A stretch of DNA of 64,000 nucleotides from Pristimantibacillus sp052113225 (lineage in GTDB: Bacteria > Bacillota > Bacilli > Paenibacillales > Paenibacillaceae). The first letter of the stretch is position 1. Each line of letters starts with the position of its first letter. The DNA lies in assembly GCF_052113225.1 (NCBI RefSeq), contig NZ_JBFRCT010000001.1, forward strand, positions 744,001 to 808,000, in the 5' to 3' direction. This document shows positions 43,707 through 52,816 of this stretch, piece after piece. The position numbers and the translations under genes were made by a program. Under the pieces are notes generated by a model. That model saw only the letters and a list, made by a program, of their open reading frames with translations, was not told the origin of the DNA and ran no database searches.

Positions 43707-44963
43707 TTATTGCAATTTTTGAATGCGGTCCCATTGGCTTACGATATCTGTTACACGTACCCCGAAGTTCTCGTCAATGACGACAACCTCTCCCTTAGCG
43801 ATAAGCTTGTTATTCACCAAGATATCTACGGGCTCACCAGCGAGCTTGTCCAGCTCGATAATCGAACCTTGGGACAGTTCCAGAATATCCTTAATTTGCT
43901 TTTGGGTCCTCCCTAATTCTACGGTAACTTTAAGCGGTATGTCGAGAAGTAAATTGAGGTTTGTTTCATCCGTATGCACATAAGGTGCTTGATTAAAGTT
44001 AGCGAATTGAACAGGCTGTACATTTACATTCCGACTTGCTGTATGTCCGTAGGTTTGTGGTCCTTGCGGCTGCAGCGGAAGATCATATCCTGCGCTTTGC
44101 TGATAAGGATTATAAGGCTGATTATACTGCGATGCTGCTGCTGCTGGTGCAGGCTGATATGGATCCTGGTAGGCCTGCTGAGGAGCCGGCGTTGGTGCAA
44201 CTGCTGCTGGTGCTGCCACAGGTTCTGGCGTAGGAATTGGCGCAGGTGCTGGTGCATCAATTTCGCTTTCTACATCCCCCATCAAAATGGCTACCATTTG
44301 CTTCGCGAAAGGCACAGGAAGCAGCTGCATAATTGTTGAATCGATTAGATCCCCGATCATTAAACGGAATGAGATTTTGATAAAGACATCTTCTGGAGGC
44401 AATTGCCCCATTCCGCCGCCGCTATCCACATCCAGGATGTCAATGCCTGGAGGCGAGATATTGACAAAGCGATTAAAAATGGTCGACATCGAAGTTGCAG
44501 ATGAACCCATCATTTGATTCATAGCTTCCTGAACGGCGCTGATATGAATCTCATTTAATTCCTCAAGGGTGATATCGCCTTCTCCGCCTAACATTAAGTC
44601 GGCAATGACTTGGGCATCCTTCGTCTTAATCACAAGCGAATTGATTCCTTGGAAGCCGTCTACATATTGAACGCTTACTGCAACATGAGGCTTAGGAAAT
44701 TCATTGGCTAAATCTTCACGTTTAATAAAGGTTACTTGTGGAGTCGTAATATCAACTTTCTTGCCAAGCAAGGTGGACAATGCGGTTGCCGCACTTCCGA
44801 AAGTAATATTTCCGATTTCTCCTAATGCGTCCTGCTCGATCGAAGACAGGAAGTCCGACAGTTGATACACGGGATCCGGCGACTGTGATGTAGCGAAATC
44901 GCTGGCTGTCTGATTAAGCAACGCATCAATTTCTTCTTGCGATAAATAATCTTTACTCGTCAT
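43707..44963 (-). CDS. fliY: Flagellar motor switch phosphatase FliY
   Basis: 418 residues from ATG 44963, overlapping fliM by 11 bases. The N-terminus TSKDYLSQEEIDALLNQ resembles the FliM CheY-binding segment. A CheC-like domain has EIGNITFGSAATALS (about 49-63) and EAMNQMMGSSATSMS (about 149-163). A Pro/Ala/Gln-rich linker (about 240-325) connects to a C-terminal FliN-type surface-presentation domain (about 335-418, VTVELGRTQKQIKDILELS). It dephosphorylates CheY-P at the switch. Confidence 0.96.
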   Translation of the reverse strand: MTSKDYLSQEEIDALLNQTASDFATSQSPDPVYQLSDFLSSIEQDALGEIGNITFGSAATALSTLLGKKVDITTPQVTFIKREDLANEFPKPHVAVSVQYVDGFQGINSLVIKTKDAQVIADLMLGGEGDITLEELNEIHISAVQEAMNQMMGSSATSMSTIFNRFVNISPPGIDILDVDSGGGMGQLPPEDVFIKISFRLMIGDLIDSTIMQLLPVPFAKQMVAILMGDVESEIDAPAPAPIPTPEPVAAPAAVAPTPAPQQAYQDPYQPAPAAAASQYNQPYNPYQQSAGYDLPLQPQGPQTYGHTASRNVNVQPVQFANFNQAPYVHTDETNLNLLLDIPLKVTVELGRTQKQIKDILELSQGSIIELDKLAGEPVDILVNNKLIAKGEVVVIDENFGVRVTDIVSQWDRIQKLQ

Positions 44964-45954
44964 TTTCTTCTTCCGCTCCTTCGCTGACAACTTGATCCAC
45001 TTGCACGGCTATCCGATCTTTGACGGAGCCTGGGCTTCCGATGAACTTCAGCTTTTCGCCCACTTTAATATGAAGGCCGTTATCAATCGGTTTATTTAAC
45101 GAAATGACGTCTCCAATCGCTAATCCTAAAAACTCTTTAATCGTAATGACCGACTCACCAAGCTCGGCAACGATTGGAAGCTTAGCCTTGCTTACGCGTT
45201 GCTCCAGCATCTCGACTTCCGCTGGAATCCGCTCTTTCTTCTGGGATACAAACCAGTGATGAGCAGACAAGCGCGGCATGACCGGCTCAATAACAACATG
45301 TGGAATACATAAGTTGATCATTCCCGTCGTATCACCGATCTTCGTGCTTAACGAGATCAAAGCAATCGTTTCATTGGGCGATACAATCTGCATGAACTGC
45401 GGATTCGTCTCCAATGCCTCCAGACGAGGCGAAATATCAATAATCGTTTTCCATGCTTCCTGGAGGCTTTCGAATGCTCTTGCGAAAATACGCTCCATGA
45501 TGATCGTTTCGATCTCCGTTAAGTTGTTAATCTTAGATGGAGCGATGCCATGTCCGCCTAACATCCGATCCAGCATGGCATACGCGACGTTTGGATTAAC
45601 CTCGAGCACCATACGTCCTTCCAGCGGCTCCGCTTCAAATATGTTCAGAATCGTCATCTTCGGAATCGAGCGGATAAACTCATCGTACGGAAGTTGTTCG
45701 ACTTGTACGACATTGATTTGAACGAATGTGCGAAGCTGCGCTGAGAAATAGGTTGTCAAATATCGCGCGAAGTTTTCGTGTATGCGTGTTAAGCTTCGTA
45801 TGTGATCCTTCGAGAATCGAGTAGCACGCTTAAAATCATAGATTCGAACTTTTCGCGTGACTTCCTCTTTCTTCAGCTCGTCCGCATCCATCTCACCTGA
45901 TGATAAAGCAGCCAGTAGCGCGTCTATCTCATTCTGCGATAATACATCAACCAA
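44953..45954 (-). CDS. fliM: Flagellar motor switch protein FliM
   Basis: 333 residues from TTG 45954, five bases after AAGGGGGTGAG; upstream in-frame codons include that Shine-Dalgarno and are not coding. The N-terminal VDVLSQNEIDALLAAL binds CheY-P. The middle CheC-like domain (about 50-230) lacks phosphatase motifs, and the C-terminal FliN-like domain (about 250-320) builds the C ring. The order fliL-fliM-fliY-cheY is as in Bacillus. Confidence 0.96.
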   Translation of the reverse strand: MVDVLSQNEIDALLAALSSGEMDADELKKEEVTRKVRIYDFKRATRFSKDHIRSLTRIHENFARYLTTYFSAQLRTFVQINVVQVEQLPYDEFIRSIPKMTILNIFEAEPLEGRMVLEVNPNVAYAMLDRMLGGHGIAPSKINNLTEIETIIMERIFARAFESLQEAWKTIIDISPRLEALETNPQFMQIVSPNETIALISLSTKIGDTTGMINLCIPHVVIEPVMPRLSAHHWFVSQKKERIPAEVEMLEQRVSKAKLPIVAELGESVITIKEFLGLAIGDVISLNKPIDNGLHIKVGEKLKFIGSPGSVKDRIAVQVDQVVSEGAEEENDE

Positions 45955-45990
45955 TTCTCTCACCCCCTTCAAGGAATGTCGGCAACATGC

Positions 45991-46458
45991 TTATAATTGC
46001 TGCATGATAAAATTCGTAATTTCTACCTTTACCAACTTCTCATCTTCCGGCAGGATAGGATTAATCAAGTTCAGAAGCTTCGATTCCAGCATATCCTCAC
46101 CTTGCGAGCCGTTTAGTTCCGCGGCAGTTAAATCAGCCACAGTGCGATTAATAATTGGTCTTACTTCAATCTCAAGCAGCTTATCAAACTCTGTTTTCGT
46201 CTTTTTACTGTCCAATTGGAAAGCAAAGCTCAGAACAACAACATAATCCGAATCTTTCAAGTTGCGTTTGAAATCTTTCAGCTCTGATGTAACAGAAACA
46301 AGCTCATCAGCACTTAACTGCTTAACCACAACGGGCTTTTCAGCCGGATCTGTCGTATCTGAGTCATTAAAGAAAGATTTGTACAAAATAATCGACACAA
46401 TTGCGATCAGCGTAATGGCTAGCAACGTAGTGACTAACCATGGCAACATTTTTTTCAT
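45991..46458 (-). CDS. fliL: Flagellar basal body-associated protein FliL
   Basis: 155 residues. One membrane helix (about 8-26) is followed by a periplasm-side domain ending in KLVKVEITNFIMQQL, a FliL family trait. It associates with the stator units and supports torque. ATG start behind GGAGGG. It follows swrD after two bases. Confidence 0.94.
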   Translation of the reverse strand: MKKMLPWLVTTLLAITLIAIVSIILYKSFFNDSDTTDPAEKPVVVKQLSADELVSVTSELKDFKRNLKDSDYVVVLSFAFQLDSKKTKTEFDKLLEIEVRPIINRTVADLTAAELNGSQGEDMLESKLLNLINPILPEDEKLVKVEITNFIMQQL

Positions 46459-46460
46459 CT

Positions 46461-46682
46461 CTATGGACCCTCCGTTTGTTCGATCTTCTGGGTCGCTGCT
46501 AAAACGCCGATTGTACGAATGTAACCCTGTATAAGGAGTTGTAGCTCTGATGCACTCTCCGTTACGATAAATTTCTTGCCCGTTGTTAGCGTAACAATCG
46601 TATCTGGAGTTTCTTCTATGATTTCAATCAGAAGAGCATTAATCATCAGTTTCGAGCCATTCAATCGAGTTACGGTAATCAT
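46461..46682 (-). CDS. swrD: FlbD-family protein SwrD (YlzI-like)
   Basis: 73 residues, with the family form MITVTRLNGSKLMINALLIE followed by a TTGKKFIVTES segment. Family knowledge: SwrD in Bacillus is needed for full motor torque and swarming. ATG start behind AGGGGGGAG. A strong hairpin lies in the 75-base gap that separates it from flgE. Confidence 0.93.
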   Translation of the reverse strand: MITVTRLNGSKLMINALLIEIIEETPDTIVTLTTGKKFIVTESASELQLLIQGYIRTIGVLAATQKIEQTEGP

Positions 46683-46702
46683 AAGCTCCCCCCTCGCTGA
46701 TT

Positions 46703-46724
46703 CGGGGGCTGCGAAGAGCCCCCG
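46703..46724 (-). promoter_or_regulatory. Intra-operon hairpin between flgE and swrD
   Basis: CGGGGGCT and AGCCCCCG form a perfect GC-rich 8-bp stem with a six-base loop, just after flgE on the transcript. No T-run follows, so a terminator is unlikely. It may protect the 3' end of flgE mRNA after cleavage. Confidence 0.6.
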
Positions 46725-46757
46725 CCGATCATATCCGTTAGCTATTGCCTCCTGCTA

Positions 46758-47570
46758 TTAACGTTTCAGGTTAACAACCTCTTGCAATATTTCATCAGAT
46801 GTCGTGATGATTCGGGAATTCGCTTGGAAACCACGTTGAGCAACGATCATCTCCGTAAATTCATTCGTCAAGTCAACGTTTGACATCTCAAGTTGACCAG
46901 CGATAATAGCGCCGGTTCCGAGCGCCGGATCATTAGCCGTTACAATTTCGAACTGACCGTCCGGATTGGCATTTGCTGTCACCTGGTACAGATTGCCTCC
47001 CACTTTCTCAAGACCGCTCGGGTTAACAACCTTCACGATACCAAGTTGAGCAACAGCTTCCGTTCCATCTGCCGTTACAGCAAGAATTGAACCGTCTTGA
47101 CCAATCGAGTACGAGGTTACTTCTTCACCAAGTTGGATTGGCTCACCGTCAGATGAAAGGACGAACATACCATCTGCATTTACAAGCTGTCTATTGGCAT
47201 CAAGCGTGAAGTTCCCTGCGCGAGTCAGGTAAGTTGGTGCACCGTTTCCAGCCGAGACTGCGAAGAATCCATCGCCGTCAATGCGAAGATCCGTTGGAAC
47301 GTTTGTTGTCATTGCACTGCCTGGCGTATGAAGCGTATCAATGGAAGCAATTGTTACACCAAGACCAATTTGCTTAGCATTTACCCCACCTTGTTCACCC
47401 TCAACCGATGCGGTAACGCCAGAAGTCGTCTGGCTCAAGATGTCACTAAACATAACACGTCCGCCTTTGAAACCAACTGTGTTTACGTTTGCGATGTTGT
47501 TGCCGATTACATCAAGCTTCGTTTGAAAACCGCGCATACCTGATACACCGGAATACATGGATCTTAACAT
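46758..47570 (-). CDS. flgE: Flagellar hook protein FlgE
   Basis: 270 residues, the short Gram-positive hook protein (Bacillus FlgE, formerly called FlgG, is 264). N-terminal rod/hook motif NNIANVNTVGFKGGRVMFSD (about 24-43) and C-terminal NVDLTNEFTEMIVAQRGFQA (about 231-250) form the D0 coiled coils. Middle D1 domain carries the TRAGNFTLDANRQLVNADG segment. ATG start with AGGAGG. Family distinction from FlgG is by context next to flgD and fliK. Confidence 0.93.
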   Translation of the reverse strand: MLRSMYSGVSGMRGFQTKLDVIGNNIANVNTVGFKGGRVMFSDILSQTTSGVTASVEGEQGGVNAKQIGLGVTIASIDTLHTPGSAMTTNVPTDLRIDGDGFFAVSAGNGAPTYLTRAGNFTLDANRQLVNADGMFVLSSDGEPIQLGEEVTSYSIGQDGSILAVTADGTEAVAQLGIVKVVNPSGLEKVGGNLYQVTANANPDGQFEIVTANDPALGTGAIIAGQLEMSNVDLTNEFTEMIVAQRGFQANSRIITTSDEILQEVVNLKR

Positions 47571-47601
47571 ATGATTAAATCCTCCTATTGTCGTGGTGAG
47601 A

Positions 47602-47629
47602 TTGGCTGCTTCAGTCGGTCGGCAGCCAA
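47602..47629 (-). promoter_or_regulatory. Hairpin in the leader just before flgE
   Basis: TTGGCTGC (47602-47609) and GCAGCCAA (47622-47629) form a perfect 8-bp stem about 32 bases before the flgE start on the transcript. With the hairpin after flgE it brackets the hook gene. Function unknown. Confidence 0.5.
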
Positions 47630-47652
47630 AAGGCCTCCTTCTCGGTCCAGCC

Positions 47653-48030
47653 CTAGCTTAAAATCACCGCACTGTCTATATTCGTAAACACATTGCTTTG
47701 CATTTGCTTGCCGTCCATGGCAGTCACAACCGTTCTGCTCGGCACATTGACAATCATCGCAATATCCTTCATCACGATTAAGGAATCCTTTGCACCTTTG
47801 GACTCGGCTTCGTCAACCGCATTCATAATCTTTGTAAGTGCTTCAGGCTGCAGTTGAATGCCCCTTTGCTTCATTCGCACTTCCGCATGCTGGCTGAACT
47901 TGAGCACCTTCGCATCCAGCATATCCCGGAAACCGCCAGCTTGCTGCGAACGCTGGGATGCATTTTTCGCCCCCGTAAGTGGTGGCGCTCCGACGGGAAA
48001 CAGATGGTTAATTTTCACACCGTCACTCAT
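47653..48030 (-). CDS. TIGR02530-type flagellar operon protein
   Basis: 125 residues, found between flgD and flgE in Bacillus relatives. The core reads FSQHAEVRMKQRGIQLQPEA (about 45-64) and SLIVMKDIAMIVNVPSRTVV (about 83-102). The start ATG overlaps the flgD stop by four bases. The molecular role is not established. An accessory role in hook assembly is suggested by location only. Confidence 0.9.
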   Translation of the reverse strand: MSDGVKINHLFPVGAPPLTGAKNASQRSQQAGGFRDMLDAKVLKFSQHAEVRMKQRGIQLQPEALTKIMNAVDEAESKGAKDSLIVMKDIAMIVNVPSRTVVTAMDGKQMQSNVFTNIDSAVILS

Positions 48031-48578
48031 ACGGAACCATCTTCCTGCTTGCTTGAACCTGAATCTGTTGGTTCAGTCGATTCCTCAGTAGTATCATCAG
48101 TGCTTTGGGTTTCTTCACTGCTTTGTGTCTCATTCGAAGCAGGAGCCGCATCTGAAACGGTTACAATATCACTCAATTCGATCATCGTACTATCGTCGAA
48201 TTTAGCATAGAGTGATCCATCTTGGTTTACGATAGAAGTTACCTTATCATAAAGCAGTTTCGTATCGCCGCTTTCATCCATCTCGTACCAGGAAATGGTC
48301 TTCCCAATGATCGAAGAAGCTGTACCTAAGTTTTGATTTAAGGTAGTAAGCTGATCGGACATATTCATGAGCTGTTCAACAGAAGTAAACTGCGCCATCT
48401 GTGTAATAAATGCTGCATTGTCCTGTGGCTGCAGAGGATCCTGGTTTTTCAGCTGTGTTACAAGCAATTGAAGAAAAGCATCTTTGCCCAATGCTGTTTT
48501 ATCCGTATCTTTCCCCGCTGCTTTTACGTTCGAAGTGCTGTAATTGGGCCATGTCACTTTCGAGTATACAGTCGCCAT
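48027..48578 (-). CDS. flgD: Flagellar hook assembly scaffold FlgD
   Basis: 183 residues from ATG 48578 behind GGAGGTGAG. It caps the growing hook and guides FlgE addition. The N-terminal signature DAFLQLLVTQLKNQDPLQPQ (about 33-52) then FITQMAQFTSVEQL is intact. The C-terminal domain is short, and the tail (about 145-183) is a Ser/Thr/Glu/Asp-rich low-complexity stretch. It follows fliK in the hook-length gene order. Confidence 0.95.
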   Translation of the reverse strand: MATVYSKVTWPNYSTSNVKAAGKDTDKTALGKDAFLQLLVTQLKNQDPLQPQDNAAFITQMAQFTSVEQLMNMSDQLTTLNQNLGTASSIIGKTISWYEMDESGDTKLLYDKVTSIVNQDGSLYAKFDDSTMIELSDIVTVSDAAPASNETQSSEETQSTDDTTEESTEPTDSGSSKQEDGSV

Positions 48579-48624
48579 TTCACTCACCTCCATCCTACAC
48601 GCGCACCGTTTAAGGAGCCTTCGC

Positions 48625-50073
48625 TTAAGCTGTCACATTGACAGCGCGTCCGTAGCCTAAATCTTGTATCGCCTGCTGCTGGGCAACATCTGCTTCAAAT
48701 CCGCTATCCTCCTGCAAAGAGTCGCCTTTGGATTTATTTTGATTAGAGAAAGCCTGCTGCCCTGTACTTTGGCCATGTTGACCGTTAGTTAACTGAGCTG
48801 CTGATTGACTTGATGTGACTTCAAGCTTGTCTACCGACAAACCTTGTGCCTGCAGCGCTACTCTTAATTGAGCCATCTGATTATCTAGTGCATCCTTCGC
48901 ATTAGCATTATCCGCGTGGAATAAAGCTGTCAGCTGTCCGTTATGCATTGTAATTCTGACATCAACCTGCCCAAGCTCTTTAGGGAACAGTTGGATGACC
49001 GCTTCAGACATGCCATTGCCATGCTTGATATCCAGCTTCTGAATAAAATCTTTCATATTATCAGCAAACTGATCTACAGGTACATTAGCTTGAACCACCG
49101 GTGCGAGCTTCGCTGTAAATGGTGCTGTCTGCCGGATAACATCCGTAAACGTTGGTCCTGCAGTTACTGGTGTTTGTTCACTTGACTGAGGAGAGGCTTC
49201 CGTCTCTTCCTCAGCGGCCTGCTGATTGGCTGATGCCGCTAGAGCAACTGGATGAACAGCCTGCTGAGTTAACCGTTGTAAATGCACAGATACCGCTGGT
49301 GTAGTAGTTGTTACGGTTGCAACCGTAACTTGGTCAGCAGAACCTGACTGTTTCTCAGAACGCACAAGAGAATCCTTTTGCTTTTGTACAAATTGCTGAA
49401 TGGCACTTAGCTGCTGTCCGATTACGGTTATAGGCTCTTGTAGTGCAACCTGTTTCATCGTACCTTCTTGCATCGCCGTTTGAAGCTGTAATAAGGAGTC
49501 TTGTACCTTGCTTGTAATTGCTGCTAGCTGCTGACCATCTTGTTCAACTGCATCAGTTGGAACAGAACTAGAGGACTGGTTCTGCTGCGGTACTGGTACC
49601 GGAATACCAAGCAGGGCAAGCAAAGCATTCAACTGATCTAACATAGCATTAAGTTCTTTGGAATCCTGGTCTTGATCTGTATCTGTTGAGTCACTCTTGA
49701 TGTCTTGCAAGTCAGCAAGCAATTGATCAATGATATCCATTAATTCTGCCACTGGATCGGAGACAACACTTGGATCTGTAGTTACGGTACCTGTTGCTGG
49801 CACAGTGCTTGTGGTTGTCTGATCGACAGTAGCATCTGTCGTTGCAGCCGCAGTAGTTGCTGATGTATCTTCTGAATTCTCAGCTTTTACTGTCGTAGAA
49901 GCAGCTGCATCACTTTTTTCCGTTGCCCCTTTATCACTCTTCATCTGGTTAGAGAGTGTTTTCTGGAACTTGTCGCTGCCTCCTGTTTTAGCTTGACCGG
50001 AAGTTTTACCGGAAGAAGGAGCTGCTGGTGCAGTTGGTGCAGTTGGTGCTGCTTGAGGAATGGTCATTTCCAT
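48625..50073 (-). CDS. fliK: Flagellar hook-length control protein FliK
   Basis: 482 residues. The secreted molecular ruler that tells FlhB when the hook is long enough. The N-terminal two thirds are Thr/Ala/Gln-rich and probably extended. The C-terminal Flg_hook domain (about 345-440) has AVIQLFPKELGQVDVRITMH (about 359-378) and LRVALQAQGLSVDKLEV. ATG start with AGGAGGTGA. The long Gln-rich ruler region is poorly conserved in the family. Confidence 0.92.
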   Translation of the reverse strand: MEMTIPQAAPTAPTAPAAPSSGKTSGQAKTGGSDKFQKTLSNQMKSDKGATEKSDAAASTTVKAENSEDTSATTAAATTDATVDQTTTSTVPATGTVTTDPSVVSDPVAELMDIIDQLLADLQDIKSDSTDTDQDQDSKELNAMLDQLNALLALLGIPVPVPQQNQSSSSVPTDAVEQDGQQLAAITSKVQDSLLQLQTAMQEGTMKQVALQEPITVIGQQLSAIQQFVQKQKDSLVRSEKQSGSADQVTVATVTTTTPAVSVHLQRLTQQAVHPVALAASANQQAAEEETEASPQSSEQTPVTAGPTFTDVIRQTAPFTAKLAPVVQANVPVDQFADNMKDFIQKLDIKHGNGMSEAVIQLFPKELGQVDVRITMHNGQLTALFHADNANAKDALDNQMAQLRVALQAQGLSVDKLEVTSSQSAAQLTNGQHGQSTGQQAFSNQNKSKGDSLQEDSGFEADVAQQQAIQDLGYGRAVNVTA

Positions 50074-50092
50074 TATTCTTTCACCTCCTCTC

Positions 50093-50998
50093 TTAGTTGC
50101 CAGCCATAAGCTTAGACATCAGCTGTGCGGTGATGTTCTGATTAATGCCAGACATTTCTGCTAGAATAGCAGAACGCGTTTTATCATCAACCGTATTTAA
50201 GATTCGGATTACTTTACTAGGACTAATGTTCGCCATTTTCAAAAGCAGCTCGCCCGCACTCTTCGCATCCATAGCTGCAAATGTTGCACTCAGCTGGTTA
50301 CTGCTAAGCTGGGAGGATGGCTGTTTTGTTTCAGCCGGTTTTGCTTTCTTCAGCTCCGCTTGCAGCGCTGCAATCTGTCTGTCCTTCGCTGTCACCGTAT
50401 CCTTCAGCATCATCGTTGCTTCAGCTGCAGTTTGTGGGTTCATCTTCTCCAAAATTCGAACACGGTCATCTGGTCTCATAGAATCCAGAACGAGGAGCAT
50501 TTCATCCATGGTCATGCTTTGCAAAATCGGTGCTGCTTTACTTGGTGTAATTTTGCTGTACATACCCGCTAGTTCTTGAATTTTGGCCTGATAGGCTTGA
50601 TCGTCTGCTGTTTTCACTTCATTAGAAGCAGTCAGCTTGTCGATCTTCTCCTGCATGCTTTTTAGTTCTTCTTCTTGCGTGCTCTTAAGTTGGGTCGTCT
50701 CCGCAAGTGCTGTTTCTTTCTCCTGCAGCTGCGCTTGAAGTTCGTCGATCTTACGGCTCAAATTCGCTGATTTCAGTTCATTGTCGTTTGGCTGTCCATC
50801 AGCTGTCTTAGCGTCAGGAAGCACATCCCTCAGGAACGGCACCGAGTTGCCAATTTCGAGCATCTGATTACGAGTTTCTGTATTCAAAAGAACGTATAAC
50901 GCGCCAAGCAGGACAATCGTAAACAAGATCGGCGTCATAAAAAACATTAACCGCTCGAAGCCGCTATAACCTTGTTTCTCTATATCCATATCCGCCAT
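50093..50998 (-). CDS. MotE/YlxF-like flagellar membrane protein with two MgtE-N-type segments
   Basis: 301 residues from ATG 50998, nine bases after GGGAG (an earlier ATG at 51004 is closer to that site). One membrane helix (about 20-42), a coiled coil (about 78-130) and two MgtE_N-like repeats: AGMYSKITPSKAAPILQSMT (about 145-164, continuing ILEKMNPQTAAEA) and LLLKMANISPSKVIRILNTV (about 249-268). It matches the slot of ylxF between fliJ and fliK in Bacillus. Family knowledge: MotE-type proteins act as chaperones for motor or export proteins. Confidence 0.85.
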   Translation of the reverse strand: MADMDIEKQGYSGFERLMFFMTPILFTIVLLGALYVLLNTETRNQMLEIGNSVPFLRDVLPDAKTADGQPNDNELKSANLSRKIDELQAQLQEKETALAETTQLKSTQEEELKSMQEKIDKLTASNEVKTADDQAYQAKIQELAGMYSKITPSKAAPILQSMTMDEMLLVLDSMRPDDRVRILEKMNPQTAAEATMMLKDTVTAKDRQIAALQAELKKAKPAETKQPSSQLSSNQLSATFAAMDAKSAGELLLKMANISPSKVIRILNTVDDKTRSAILAEMSGINQNITAQLMSKLMAGN

Positions 50999-51030
50999 AT
51001 TCATTCACTCCCTTTACCTTGCGCCGCAGA

Positions 51031-51480
51031 TCATGATGGGATGGACACCTTGAATCGAACGGTAGCCATCTCATCTAGTTCATTTTGTTCCTTGATCTGC
51101 ATTACATGCCGGAAACGGTCTCCCGCATGCTCCTTCGCTTTCAGCCAAACCTTCTCATCCTTCATTCTCTCCGCCAGGTTCGACCGGTTATGTTCAACCT
51201 TTCGCTCCGCATGCTTGACCTCGGTTAACTTGTTGGCAATGCAAGAATCCAAGTATTCCAAGTAATGCTGCATCAGCTGTAGTTCGGACAAGGTAACTGC
51301 CTCATGCGAGCTTTCATACTGTTTGCTTTCCCACTCTGTCCGTTTCGTACGAAGTTCAGCAAGGCTTAACTCCTCCGCTTGCAATACTCCTATTGCCGAT
51401 GACAGCTGCCACTCTGCTTGTGTTTTCTCGCTCGACTTCAAATCTACGATCTTCTGATATGCGTATCGAAAGGATGCCAT
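51031..51480 (-). CDS. fliJ: Flagellar export chaperone FliJ
   Basis: 149 residues, almost wholly a helical coiled coil (RYAYQKIVDLKSSEKTQAEW and onward). It links the FliI ATPase ring with the FlhA gate. ATG start shortly after the fliI stop. Length and location are as in Bacillus. Confidence 0.93.
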   Translation of the reverse strand: MASFRYAYQKIVDLKSSEKTQAEWQLSSAIGVLQAEELSLAELRTKRTEWESKQYESSHEAVTLSELQLMQHYLEYLDSCIANKLTEVKHAERKVEHNRSNLAERMKDEKVWLKAKEHAGDRFRHVMQIKEQNELDEMATVRFKVSIPS

Positions 51481-51490
51481 TTACCTATCG

Positions 51491-52816
51491 TCATCTCCTG
51501 TGGAATTCCATCATTAATCTTTCTTGTGAGTCAGCCAAAGTGACCTTTTCATTCGTTTTTTGCTTTGTAAATTGATAGATGGCATCAATATTTTCTATTG
51601 CCATATCAATTTCTTCATTTGTTCCTCGTTGGTACGCCCCAATATTGATTAAGTCTTCCGAATCTCTATATAGAGATAGTAGTCTCTTAAGATAATTGGC
51701 AGCATCCTGTTGTTCTTCCGTCACGATTTCCTTCATGACACGGCTAACAGAGGCCAAAACATCAATGGCAGGAAAATGACCTTTGTTCGCCAGTTGTCGA
51801 TTTAGCACAATGTGACCATCCAATATTCCGCGTACTGCGTCGGCTATTGGTTCGTTCATATCATCGCCGTCAACAAGTACGGTGTAAAAAGCAGTAATCG
51901 AACCAGTTGGTCCTGTACCTGCACGTTCCAACAGCTTTGGCAGCGTAGCAAATACAGAAGGGGTATACCCTCTTGTTGCAGGAGGTTCGCCAATCGCAAG
52001 TCCTACTTCACGTTGTGCCATCGCATAACGGGTGACGGAGTCCATCATCAGCATGACATTTAGTCCGCGGTCACGGAAATATTCCGCAATCGAAGTGGCA
52101 ATAAGTGCACCTTTGATCCGTATTAATGCCGGCTGATCCGAAGTTGCAACAATAACTACCGAACGGGCAAGCCCTTCAGGGCCCAAATCCTTCTCGATGA
52201 ACTCTAGCACTTCACGGCCTCGTTCACCTATTAGGGCAATGACATTCACGTCAGCAGAAGTGTTCCGGGCGATCATGCCAAGCAGCGTACTTTTACCAAC
52301 ACCGGAACCTGCGAAAATACCAACGCGCTGACCTCTGCCTACAGTAAGAAGTCCGTCAATGGCACGTACACCGATACTTAGTGTCTCCGTGACACGTGGA
52401 CGGGTAAGTGGATTACTAGGTTCGTTATGCGTTGAATAATTTTGCATTCGGCTTGGAAGGAATGATCCGTCCAGGGGTTGACCTAAACCATCAAGTACTT
52501 TACCAAGCAATTCTGAACCTACTTGAACCGATAAAGGTTTTCCGGTACCTACAACATCACAGCCTGGCGAAATAGCATGCAGCTCACCTAGAGGCATAAG
52601 AATGACTTTGTTCTGACGAAACCCTACTACCTCCGCTTTAATTGGCTTCGCGCCTTTTGCGGGGTAGATCAAACATACATCTCCGATACTCGCATCGGGA
52701 CCTTCGGATTCAACGGTTAAACCTATTACCTGTGTAACCTTGCCATTCACACGTATGGGATCAAGATGCCGAAGCTTATCTACATACTTGGAGCTGTCCA
52801 GTTTAATACCGCTCAT
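51491..52816 (-). CDS. fliI: Flagellum-specific ATPase FliI
   Basis: 441 residues from ATG 52816 behind GGAG, overlapping fliH by 14 bases; upstream in-frame sequence is fliH coding. It energises substrate unfolding for flagellar export. F1-beta-like: Walker A GSGVGKSTLLGM (about 169-180), LIGERGREVLEF (about 194-205), Walker B LMMDSVTRYAMAQREVGLA (about 254-272) and the ATPase signature around GYTPSVFATLPKLLERAG. Confidence 0.97.
   Translation of the reverse strand: MSGIKLDSSKYVDKLRHLDPIRVNGKVTQVIGLTVESEGPDASIGDVCLIYPAKGAKPIKAEVVGFRQNKVILMPLGELHAISPGCDVVGTGKPLSVQVGSELLGKVLDGLGQPLDGSFLPSRMQNYSTHNEPSNPLTRPRVTETLSIGVRAIDGLLTVGRGQRVGIFAGSGVGKSTLLGMIARNTSADVNVIALIGERGREVLEFIEKDLGPEGLARSVVIVATSDQPALIRIKGALIATSIAEYFRDRGLNVMLMMDSVTRYAMAQREVGLAIGEPPATRGYTPSVFATLPKLLERAGTGPTGSITAFYTVLVDGDDMNEPIADAVRGILDGHIVLNRQLANKGHFPAIDVLASVSRVMKEIVTEEQQDAANYLKRLLSLYRDSEDLINIGAYQRGTNEEIDMAIENIDAIYQFTKQKTNEKVTLADSQERLMMEFHRR

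Noticed and set aside
46703..46724. Rho-independent terminator between flgE and swrD
   Set aside because: The stem is strong but no T-run follows and the operon clearly continues.
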